Positions 1 through 5,698 of a DNA stretch of 6,843 nt are shown piece by piece (positions within the stretch are counted from its first letter, which is position 1; each line of letters starts with the position of its first letter). The position numbers and the translations under genes were made by a program. A model generated the notes under the pieces. The model was given only the letters and a program-made list of their open reading frames with translations. It was not told the DNA's origin and ran no database searches. The stretch is from Alkalibacterium indicireducens (GTDB taxonomy: Bacteria; Bacillota; Bacilli; Lactobacillales; Carnobacteriaceae_A). The stretch spans positions 1-6,843 of the forward strand of contig NZ_BAAADA010000161.1 in NCBI RefSeq assembly GCF_039522005.1, in the 5' to 3' direction.

Positions 1-142
1 TGATAATTATTTATAAGAAGTTTCAATAACCGCAAGGGTTAAACCTGGATATTCAACTGCAAAACTTGAGTGACTTAAGAATAACGAATTATACATAAAA
101 AGTTAAGTAACATCGGGCTTCTTACATTTATTATGTCCAAAA

Positions 143-172
143 ATATTACAAATGAAAATGGTTCTCATTCAA
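143..172 (-). promoter_or_regulatory. Candidate leftward promoter overlapped by a Fur-box-like site
   Basis: The minus-strand 19-mer AATGAGAACCATTTTCATT (151-169) is an interrupted palindrome, with 7 of 9 base pairs complementary. Its 7-1-7 core matches TGATAATnATTATCA at 11 of 14 positions, better than the PerR pattern (9 of 14). It sits between a weak -35 TTGAAT (167-172) and a -10-like TAATAT (143-148), 18 nt apart, where Fur binding would block RNA polymerase. The regulated gene would lie beyond the left edge. Both promoter hexamers match only 4 of 6, so the promoter is less certain than the dyad. Confidence 0.45.
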
Positions 173-319
173 TTTATTCTCTTTAAACTGAAATTAATTG
201 TGAAAAAAGTTCTTTTTGATCATTCGCTCATATACTTCTGAGCTTCTATTTAATACATATTATAAACTAAATTTGTAGGAGTTATTTGCAATAAGCTATA
301 CTCTTATCTATGGTTCTCA

Positions 320-348
320 ATTAGCCTAGTAATTGAGAACTGTGTCAA
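320..348 (-). promoter_or_regulatory. Candidate leftward promoter with embedded operator-like palindrome
   Basis: The minus strand has a consensus -35 TTGACA (343-348), a 17-nt spacer and GCTAAT (320-325; 4 of 6 matches to TATAAT). A perfect inverted repeat with 11-bp arms, GTTCTCAATTA (313-323) and TAATTGAGAAC (330-340), with a 6-nt centre, covers most of the spacer and the -10. That is a typical repressor operator position. No gene starts downstream within the window, so the target would lie to the left of position 1 or be an untranslated RNA. Confidence 0.45.
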
Positions 349-416
349 GGGAGCCTTTTTTATATAATCCAACAATTACTTAAGATTTGTCATTATCCTG
401 TTAAAAAAGATTCCTT

Positions 417-435
417 TTAATTTGTCACAAATTAA
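417..435. repeat. 19-bp perfect palindrome downstream of whiA
   Basis: TTAATTTGT (417-425), a central C, and ACAAATTAA (427-435) form a perfect 9-bp-arm palindrome. An outer pair, AAAGATT (406-412) and AATCTTT (434-440), could extend a hairpin across a bulge, with a T run on the minus strand (six T opposite 403-408). It may be a protein-binding operator or a weak back-up terminator behind whiA. It does not match any operator I can name with confidence. Confidence 0.45.
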
Positions 436-484
436 TCTTTCAGAAATGAGTATTCTTCCATATCCTCATATTTTTCAGACAAAT

Positions 485-527
485 AAAAAATCTATCATCC
501 CCCGGCATAAAGCAGGAGAATAATAGA
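485..527 (-). terminator. Intrinsic terminator of the rapZ-yvcK-whiA operon
   Basis: On the minus strand a 13-bp stem forms between the segments at 515-527 and 491-503, using ten Watson-Crick and three G-U pairs. The loop is 11 nt and is followed by six T (485-490). The stem starts 4 nt after the whiA stop codon. On the plus strand the three wobbles become mismatches, so it should act in one direction only. Confidence 0.93.
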
Positions 528-530
528 TAG

Positions 531-1469
531 TCAGACTTTCTGTGCCGACCTGATATCTTCGGCTATTTTATTTATTTTTCTTAAACGATGATTCACTCCA
601 GATTTGGAGACCCCACCATTAGGCACTAGTTCACCCAGTTCTTTCAGGCTCACATCCGGATGATCGATGCGTAACTTTGCCATTTCCCTTAATTTACCCG
701 GTAATGTATCCAGACCTCTTGCCTGAGCAATCAGATGAATATTTTCGATTTGCCTGCTTGCTGCATCAATGGTCTTGTTCATATTTGCATTCTCGCAGTT
801 GACGAGACGGTTGACTGAATTACGCATGTCTCTTACGATCCTTACATCTTCGAAGCGGAACATGCTCCCAGTTGCCCCGATCATGGCCAGAAAATCAGCA
901 ATTTTTTCTGCTTCTTTCAGATAAACGATATAGCCGTTCCGTCTCTCATGAATACGCGCATTCATATCGAACATCTGCATCATCTCGCAGATGTCCTCAT
1001 TGTGCTCTTCATAGCTTGAATGGATTTCCAGATGATAACGGCTGGTGTCCGGACTGTTGACAGATCCACTGGCAAGAAAAGCTCCTCTCAGATAGGATTT
1101 GGCTTTCTGCTTGTTAGTTTTTACCTCTTCAGGGATATGTCCACTGTAGAGCACACCATCCATGATGCCCAGCTCCTTTAAAATGAGCTTACTTCCACTT
1201 TTAAGTCGAACAATATACACATTGTTCTTTTTTAATTTCATTTTCTTTCTAACCAGCAGCTCTGATTCCACATCAAAATTGTCTTTGATCAGCGAATAGA
1301 TTCTACGGGCTATTGCAGCATTTTCTGTCTGGACATTCAATAAGAAGTCGTGGTCGACAATACTCAGTGTTCCGTTCATCCTAATCAGAGCGGCCAGTTC
1401 TGCTTTGGCATGCTCTGGATGGACTTCCAGAAGTGTGAGTTCTTTTTTTACTTCAAAAGCAAATGACAT
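531..1469 (-). CDS. whiA: WhiA DNA-binding protein (sporulation/division regulator family)
   Basis: A 312-aa protein with the WhiA architecture: an N-terminal fold derived from LAGLIDADG homing endonucleases and a C-terminal helix-turn-helix. Degenerate LAGLIDADG-like helices are seen at AELAALIRMNGTL (23-35) and YLRGAFLASGSVNSP (126-140). Acidic catalytic residues are not retained at the expected places, in keeping with a non-cleaving DNA binder. NCENANMNKTIDAA (224-237) is a conserved linker region. The HTH spans about 274-306, with SLKELGELV and SKSGVNHRLRKI. In Streptomyces WhiA activates sporulation septation genes; in Bacillus it influences cell division and chromosome segregation and is not a classical activator. 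AAGGAAG (1477-1483) lies 7 nt before the ATG. It is the last gene of the rapZ-yvcK-whiA unit, followed within 4 nt by a terminator. No crh or clpP gene follows. Confidence 0.96.
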   Translation of the reverse strand: MSFAFEVKKELTLLEVHPEHAKAELAALIRMNGTLSIVDHDFLLNVQTENAAIARRIYSLIKDNFDVESELLVRKKMKLKKNNVYIVRLKSGSKLILKELGIMDGVLYSGHIPEEVKTNKQKAKSYLRGAFLASGSVNSPDTSRYHLEIHSSYEEHNEDICEMMQMFDMNARIHERRNGYIVYLKEAEKIADFLAMIGATGSMFRFEDVRIVRDMRNSVNRLVNCENANMNKTIDAASRQIENIHLIAQARGLDTLPGKLREMAKLRIDHPDVSLKELGELVPNGGVSKSGVNHRLRKINKIAEDIRSAQKV

Positions 1470-1512
1470 GGGTTCACTTCCTTACTTTCAGTGACTCTAC
1501 TTAACTAAACTT

Positions 1513-2538
1513 TCAGTTGTTTTCAAAATACTGTTTGATTTTACGCTGGCTGTTAAATGCTGTACGGAATATTTCTTCAGCAACTTTTTCTCCATCATGA
1601 TAGACACCTTTTGGGGTCAATTCCAGAAAATCATCAGAAATGATCAGTGGCACTTCTTCGCTTAGTCCTCTAAAATCATGTTCGACTTGAAGCAGATATT
1701 CTTCGTTCGCTTCCTGATCGATATACTGATCCGGTACCAGACCAATATTAGTAATAGCGATATCCACAAATCTCTCTCCGAGATGCTTGTGCAGGACACG
1801 CAGATGATCAGCATCAGAAAGCCCTTCAGTTTCACCCAATTGGGTCATGATGTTTGAGATATAGACTACGTTGGCTTCTGTCTCCATAACTGCTTTTCCA
1901 ATATCAGGAATCATCAGATTAGGAAGGATACTGGTAAAGAGGCTTCCAGGTCCCAGTACAACCATATCCGCATCCATAATAGCTGATATGACCTTTCTGC
2001 TGGCTTTAACTGGCTTTCTTCCTTCTACACAAGAGACAGCCACATAGTCGATCATTTTACCGCCTTTGGGAATTTGTGATTCTCCGGTCTGGGTCGACCC
2101 ATCCATATAACGCGCATGGAGGACTAGCGGTTCTTCAGCCGCAGGATAAACATGCCCTTTCACATGCATCATCTTAGCGAGCAGTTGAACGGCATCATAA
2201 ATATTGCCACGCATATCAGCTGTTGCCTGAATAATGAGATTCCCAATCGTATGTCCTGACAAAGCCTCATCTTGAGACTTGAACCGGTACTGAAAAATCT
2301 CTTTCTGCAGTTCCGGTATTTCTGACAGAGCAATAAGTACATTTCTCAGGTCACCTGGCGGAACAGCATTGAAGCTTTTTCTTAACGCACCGCTGCTCCC
2401 TCCATCGTCTGCAACTGCCACAATAGCCGTGACATCTGCATCTTTTTCCTTAAGACTTTTTAAAATAACTGGCAACCCAGTTCCACCGCCGATCACGGCA
2501 ATTTTTGGTCTTCTTTTATTGATTAATGATGATTTCAT
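1513..2538 (-). CDS. yvcK: YvcK / GlmR, UDP-sugar-binding gluconeogenesis factor
   Basis: A 341-aa member of the CofD-like/YvcK family. Characteristic segments are GGGTGL (17-22), ADDGGSSG (43-50), PPGDLRN (60-66), GHTIGNL (95-101), GPGSLFTSI (196-204) and NIMTQ-x-GET (229-237). In Bacillus the protein binds UDP-GlcNAc, is needed on gluconeogenic carbon sources, affects PBP1 placement and stimulates GlmS, the first enzyme of amino-sugar synthesis. CofD itself transfers phospholactate in coenzyme F420 synthesis, but the context with rapZ and whiA makes YvcK clear. The protein is about 20 residues longer than Bacillus YvcK, with a basic and Asn-rich tail. The ATG overlaps the rapZ stop. The nearest good ribosome site, AAAGGAGT inside rapZ, ends 13 nt before the ATG, longer than ideal, so initiation probably relies partly on coupling. 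whiA follows after 43 nt. Confidence 0.95.
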   Translation of the reverse strand: MKSSLINKRRPKIAVIGGGTGLPVILKSLKEKDADVTAIVAVADDGGSSGALRKSFNAVPPGDLRNVLIALSEIPELQKEIFQYRFKSQDEALSGHTIGNLIIQATADMRGNIYDAVQLLAKMMHVKGHVYPAAEEPLVLHARYMDGSTQTGESQIPKGGKMIDYVAVSCVEGRKPVKASRKVISAIMDADMVVLGPGSLFTSILPNLMIPDIGKAVMETEANVVYISNIMTQLGETEGLSDADHLRVLHKHLGERFVDIAITNIGLVPDQYIDQEANEEYLLQVEHDFRGLSEEVPLIISDDFLELTPKGVYHDGEKVAEEIFRTAFNSQRKIKQYFENN

Positions 2539-3422
2539 GACCGTATAATGGACTCCTTTACTTTATCCTTGTCTCTGTGTGAAACATTGACAGGATAGCC
2601 GTCAGCTTTTATTTTATTCGCAATCCGTTCAACTAAGGCAACTGACCGGTGTTTACCCCCAGTGCAGCCAATAGCGACAGTCAGATTGCTTTTTCCTTCT
2701 TTCTTGTACCCTGGAAGTGTATATTCCAGTAGATCAGTAAATTTTTTATAGAATGATTCAGTCTCCGGCTGCTGCATGACATAATCATATACGTCTTTGT
2801 CCAGGCCCGTCTGCGGCTTCAGTTCTGGAATGTAGTGCGGGTTAGGAAGGAACCTGACATCCATTACCACATCAGCATCAATAGGTACACCATACTTGAA
2901 ACCGAATGAGACCATTTCAACTCTGAACATCTCTTTCTCTTTTACTTTGAACTTCTCGATCAGTTTTTCTCTCAACTGACGTGGGGTAATGCTGCTGGTA
3001 TCAATAACGACTTGTGCTTTCATGCGAATGTCCTTCAGCAGCTCTCTTTCTTTCTTGATCCCTTCAATAGTTCGTTCATTTTTTGCCAGTGGATGAGCCC
3101 GACGAGATTCTTTGTATCTGGTGACCAGTTCCTCGTTGGTTGCGTCCAGAAACACAATACGTGTTCGAATTAGAGGCGTATTGTCCATCGTCGCAATTGC
3201 TTTGTTGATCTCTTCAAAGAAATCCTGCATTCTTAGATCCATAACTAAGGCAATTTTATTGAACTGACCTGTTTCTCTAACCAGTTTCCAGAAGGTCGGA
3301 AGGAGATTTGGAGGCATATTATCAATGCAGTAGTACCCCATATCTTCAAAACTCTGCATAGCTACTGTCTTACCTGCTCCGCTCATACCTGTAATAATCA
3401 CCAATTCTAAATGTTCGTTCAT
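2535..3422 (-). CDS. rapZ: RapZ / YvcJ family nucleotide-binding protein
   Basis: A cytosolic P-loop protein of 295 aa. The N-terminal nucleotide-binding domain has Walker A GMSGAGKT (residues 12-19), a Walker-B-like ALVMDLR (58-64) and ESRRAHPL (105-112). The C-terminal domain (about 155-295) has DVRFLPNPHY (188-197), IGCTGGKHRS (251-260) and SHRD (281-284), all family hallmarks. In E. coli RapZ delivers the small RNA GlmZ to RNase E to control GlmS. Firmicutes lack that RNA, and Bacillus YvcJ is known as an NTP-binding protein acting with YvcK, so the job here is probably in controlling amino-sugar and wall-precursor supply without GlmZ. AAAGGAG (3430-3436) lies 7 nt before the ATG. Its stop overlaps the yvcK start by 4 nt (ATGA), indicating translational coupling. 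First gene of the operon and intact. Confidence 0.95.
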   Translation of the reverse strand: MNEHLELVIITGMSGAGKTVAMQSFEDMGYYCIDNMPPNLLPTFWKLVRETGQFNKIALVMDLRMQDFFEEINKAIATMDNTPLIRTRIVFLDATNEELVTRYKESRRAHPLAKNERTIEGIKKERELLKDIRMKAQVVIDTSSITPRQLREKLIEKFKVKEKEMFRVEMVSFGFKYGVPIDADVVMDVRFLPNPHYIPELKPQTGLDKDVYDYVMQQPETESFYKKFTDLLEYTLPGYKKEGKSNLTVAIGCTGGKHRSVALVERIANKIKADGYPVNVSHRDKDKVKESIIRS

Positions 3423-3478
3423 TATGCCACTCCTTTACTCTGACCACATACCTATCAACTAACCTTAGCAGTTTATTT

Positions 3479-3507
3479 ATTATAACATTCCTGGCGTGTC
3501 ATGTATA
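3479..3507 (-). promoter_or_regulatory. Promoter of the rapZ-yvcK-whiA operon
   Basis: The minus strand carries a perfect -10 TATAAT (3479-3484) with a TGn extension (3485-3487), a 17-nt spacer and a partial -35 TATACA (3502-3507). Transcription would start near 3472, giving a leader of about 50 nt. An imperfect 23-bp palindrome (3516-3538) lies just upstream of the -35. Confidence 0.7.
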
Positions 3508-3515
3508 CTCTGCTC

Positions 3516-3538
3516 ATGAATAGTCATATGCTGTTCAT
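3516..3538. repeat. Imperfect palindrome upstream of the rapZ -35
   Basis: Arms ATGAATAG (3516-3523) and CTGTTCAT (3531-3538) are complementary at 7 of 8 positions around a 7-nt centre. It would lie about 44-66 nt upstream of the inferred rapZ operon start, a position typical of activator sites. No regulator is recognised. Confidence 0.25.
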
Positions 3539-3544
3539 ACTACA

Positions 3545-3578
3545 AGACCACTGGACTGACTGAACTGTCCAATGGTCT
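3545..3578 (-). terminator. Hairpin after the pgcA / DUF2892 unit, weak terminator
   Basis: AGACCA (3545-3550) pairs with TGGTCT (3573-3578), and after one mismatch TGGAC (3552-3556) pairs with GTCCA (3567-3571), closing a 10-nt loop. It begins 6 nt after the small gene's stop, the right place for a terminator. The minus-strand sequence after it (TTGTAGT) is a poor U tract, so termination may be partial and some pgcA transcripts could continue into rapZ. Confidence 0.5.
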
Positions 3579-3584
3579 GATAGT

Positions 3585-3782
3585 TTATTCTTCTCTTTCA
3601 CATGTGCTGGTTCCAATCAAAGCGTATGCCCCACAGCGGCGGGTGAGTGCCGTCCCCATAAGCGGGAGAAAAGCCAGTCCCAGAAATCTTGCCGGTCCAT
3701 TTAAAATGAACAGCATAGGAAAGACAGCAGCAGCTAAAATGAGACGAATCGTGCGGTCAGTATTTCCGACATTCTTTTTCAT
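3585..3782 (-). CDS. Small two-helix membrane protein, DUF2892 / YgaP-like transmembrane family
   Basis: A 65-aa protein with an N-terminal KNVGNTDRTIR segment, two hydrophobic stretches (about residues 12-28 and 32-46), then an RR pair and the tail motif C-x2-Y-x3-G-x2-T-C (Cys50, Cys61). This arrangement matches the DUF2892 family, whose usual tail is a CPLY...LG..TC pattern; here the Pro after the first Cys is Gly. The ribosome site GGGGGGTG (3791-3798) lies 8 nt before the ATG and is strong, which argues that this is a real gene. It starts 30 nt after pgcA with no terminator between, so the two are probably cotranscribed. The biochemical role of stand-alone members is unknown. Elsewhere the domain is fused to rhodanese (YgaP), so a link to sulfur or thiol chemistry is possible but speculative here. 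Confidence 0.85.
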   Translation of the reverse strand: MKKNVGNTDRTIRLILAAAVFPMLFILNGPARFLGLAFLPLMGTALTRRCGAYALIGTSTCEREE

Positions 3783-3812
3783 TTGTAAATCACCCCCCTA
3801 AAGAATCAGTCC

Positions 3813-5540
3813 TTAGTTTGCATCAATAATTGACTTGATATCTGCTTCGAACGAGGAGATTTTCTCCTCTACAACTACGCCAGAGTCATCCTGTGCTGAA
3901 ATATAGAATTTGATTTTAGGTTCTGTTCCTGATGGTCTGGCTGCAATCCAGCTTCCGTCAGCGAGCGTGTACTTCAGAACATTGGCTTTAGGCAGATTAA
4001 TTGTATCTTCACCACTCTGAGTTTTCACTGTCTGCTTCTGGAAGTCTTCCACTTTGCAAACTTTGATGCCCCCAAAATGAGCTGGTGCCTGATTTCTTAG
4101 AGTATTCATGAGATTATTGATTTTTTTCGTTCCTTCCATGCCTTCCATCTTGATTGAGATGGTCTTCTCTTTAAAGTGACCATATTGATGGTAAAGTTCA
4201 TGAAGGGCATCGAAACAGCTGAAGCCTTCTTCTTTATAATGTGCAACCATTTCAGCAACCATGACTAGAGCTTGGATGGCATCCTTATCTCTGACAAACG
4301 GCTGGACGAGATACCCGTAACTTTCTTCAAATCCGAACATGAAAGTATAATTCTGGTCTGCTTCGTACTCCTTGATTTTTTCTGCGATAAACTTGAATCC
4401 AGTAAGCACGTTGACAGATTCTACTCCATATTTGTCAGCAATGACAGATGGCAGTTCGCTTGAAACAATCGACTTGATGATCACACTGTTTCCTGGAAGC
4501 GTTCCTTTTTTAGTATGTGCCTTCAGAATATATTCAATCATCAGACTCGCGATCTGGTTTCCGCTGAGTACTTCGTAGTGCCCTTCAGAAGTTTTAACAG
4601 CCATCCCCAGACGGTCTGCATCAGGATCAGTCGCTATCAGAACATCTGCATCTTCTTTTTTCCCCTGCTCGATGGCCAGCTCAAAAGCTTCCGGGTCTTC
4701 AGGATTGGGAGTTTTTACAGTTGAAAAGTCCGGATCTGCTTCAGCCTGTTTCTCAACAAGAGACACTTTTTTGAACCCGGCCTGTTCAAGCGCTTTGACT
4801 CCCAGCATTTTTCCTGTGCCGTGGAGAGGAGTAAATACGATTTTAATGTGACGTCCCTGACGATCTGCCAGTTCCTGGTCGATTGTCACTGTTCTCAGAT
4901 AATCTAAGTAGACGCGGTCGACATCCTTACCGACTATTTTCAGCAGTCCTTTTTCCTCTGCTTCAACTTCGGTGAGTGTATCGATAGATAAAATGTCAGT
5001 GACACTTCTGACATAATCGGTCAGCTCATCTGCTTCTTTGGGCGGCAGTTGGCCCCCATCTTGCCCATATACCTTGTACCCATTATACTCAGGCGGGTTA
5101 TGGCTGGCAGTAATCATAATGCCTGCTGCTGCTTTAAAATGACGTACGGCAAATGACAGTTCAGGCGTCGGACGAAGGTCTTCAAAAACATAAGCTTTAA
5201 TGTTGTGAGCAGCTAATGTTCTGGCAGACTCCAGTGCAAATTCCTTCGACATATGACGGGAGTCATAAGCAATCGCAACTCCGCGTTCAGCAAACTCTTT
5301 TCCCTGACTCTCAAGAAACAGGGCCAGTCCTTCAGTCGCCTGACGGACAGTATAATAGTTCATTCGATTCGTTCCAGCCCCAATGATCCCACGCATACCA
5401 GCCGTTCCAAATTCCAGAGAAGTGTAAAAAGCATCTTCCAAAGCTGCTTCGTCAGCTTTGTTCTTTTCAAGATCTGACCTCACCTGATCATCCAAGTCGT
5501 CAAAATCGACCCATGTTTCGTATGTTTCTTTCCATTCCAT
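3813..5540 (-). CDS. pgcA: Phospho-sugar mutase (alpha-phosphoglucomutase, PgcA type)
   Basis: Interconverts glucose-6-phosphate and glucose-1-phosphate, the precursor of UDP-glucose for glycolipid anchors, wall glycans and polysaccharide. Using the start chosen here (575 aa), the alpha-D-phosphohexomutase signatures appear in order: phosphoserine loop TASHNP at 144-149 with catalytic Ser146, metal-binding DPDADR at 305-310, sugar-specificity loop GFEESYG at 403-409 and phosphate-binding RPSGTEPK at 535-542. An upstream in-frame ATG at 5559-5561 would add 7 residues. I prefer the ATG at 5538-5540 because AGAGGG lies 6 nt before it, while the upstream ATG has no clear ribosome site. The length fits the long Bacillus PgcA class rather than the roughly 450-aa GlmM class. 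GFEES favours glucose over phosphomannose or glucosamine, though some side activity cannot be excluded. A small membrane-protein gene follows after 30 nt. Confidence 0.93.
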   Translation of the reverse strand: MEWKETYETWVDFDDLDDQVRSDLEKNKADEAALEDAFYTSLEFGTAGMRGIIGAGTNRMNYYTVRQATEGLALFLESQGKEFAERGVAIAYDSRHMSKEFALESARTLAAHNIKAYVFEDLRPTPELSFAVRHFKAAAGIMITASHNPPEYNGYKVYGQDGGQLPPKEADELTDYVRSVTDILSIDTLTEVEAEEKGLLKIVGKDVDRVYLDYLRTVTIDQELADRQGRHIKIVFTPLHGTGKMLGVKALEQAGFKKVSLVEKQAEADPDFSTVKTPNPEDPEAFELAIEQGKKEDADVLIATDPDADRLGMAVKTSEGHYEVLSGNQIASLMIEYILKAHTKKGTLPGNSVIIKSIVSSELPSVIADKYGVESVNVLTGFKFIAEKIKEYEADQNYTFMFGFEESYGYLVQPFVRDKDAIQALVMVAEMVAHYKEEGFSCFDALHELYHQYGHFKEKTISIKMEGMEGTKKINNLMNTLRNQAPAHFGGIKVCKVEDFQKQTVKTQSGEDTINLPKANVLKYTLADGSWIAARPSGTEPKIKFYISAQDDSGVVVEEKISSFEADIKSIIDAN

Positions 5541-5591
5541 TGTATACCCTCTTTTCTGCATGATTAATTATCCGCTTTCTTTTCTTTTTTC

Positions 5592-5600
5592 ATTGTAACA
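5592..5600 (-). promoter_or_regulatory. Probable pgcA promoter, extended -10 element
   Basis: The minus strand reads TGTTACAAT: a TACAAT hexamer (5592-5597) preceded by the TGn extension. No good -35 lies 16-18 nt upstream, which extended -10 promoters can tolerate. A second -10-like TATACT occurs further upstream at 5627-5632, also without a clear -35. Because the strong trxB terminator separates the units, some promoter is needed in this 80-nt interval. Which of the two is used is unresolved. Confidence 0.5.
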
Positions 5601-5644
5601 TTTTTACTGAAATCTTGCATGAGAAAAGTATACACGTTGAAGTG

Positions 5645-5682
5645 AAAAACAGAGCCAGGAATGTGCTGTTCCTGGCTCTGTT
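5645..5682 (-). terminator. Intrinsic terminator of trxB
   Basis: Perfect 14-bp inverted repeat: left arm AACAGAGCCAGGAA (5648-5661), 7-nt loop, right arm 5669-5682. Read on the minus strand the GC-rich stem ends in a run of five T. It lies 16 nt past the trxB stop. The other side of the hairpin lacks a T run, so termination should be one-directional. Confidence 0.95.
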
Positions 5683-5698
5683 ACAAATTATCATTGAA

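Larger units (their letters stand above)
1..484. other. AT-rich non-coding spacer
   Basis: No reading frame with a plausible ribosome site is present on either strand. The longest ATG-started minus-strand frames I traced are 29 codons (7-96) and 21 codons (103-168), both without Shine-Dalgarno sequences. Hand counts give 22-28 % GC for 61-240, against about 45 % in a sampled stretch of yvcK. The stretch contains the dyads and candidate leftward promoters described separately. Positions 1-120 hold only minor hairpins, such as AACC/GGTT around 29-40, and nothing I recognise as tRNA, tmRNA, T-box or other structured RNA. Confidence 0.7.

Noticed and set aside
7..96. 29-codon minus-strand frame in the spacer
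   Set aside because: No Shine-Dalgarno before the ATG, a stop just upstream, and no recognisable protein; its length is expected by chance.
103..168. 21-codon minus-strand frame starting inside the Fur-like site
   Set aside because: No ribosome site, and the start codon would lie upstream of the transcript start of the nearest promoter candidate.
116..355. Possible decayed MITE/IS with ends GGCTTCTTACA (116-126) and, inverted, GGCTCCCTTGACA (343-355)
   Set aside because: The ends align only with gaps, no target duplication is visible, and no transposase remnant lies between them.
313..361. Hairpin plus T run (356-361) as a plus-strand terminator
   Set aside because: The T run starts 15 nt beyond the stem, too far for an intrinsic terminator, and no plus-strand gene precedes it.
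276..370. Ribosome-site-like TAGGAG (276-281) on the plus strand followed by an open stretch
   Set aside because: The only nearby TTG start is followed by a stop after two codons, and the longer frame has no ATG/GTG/TTG start; transcription would also converge on whiA.
417..435. CodY box
   Set aside because: The central 15 bp match the AATTTTCWGAAAATT consensus only in the A/T flanks (10 of 15); the distinctive centre differs.
872..1060. 62-codon plus-strand frame inside whiA, and similar frames inside pgcA
   Set aside because: They are antisense shadows of well-supported genes, without ribosome sites or recognisable motifs.
5541..5561. Seven-residue N-terminal extension of PgcA from the upstream ATG
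   Set aside because: The downstream ATG has AGAGGG at proper spacing and family proteins begin near the MEWKETYETW segment; the upstream ATG lacks a ribosome site.
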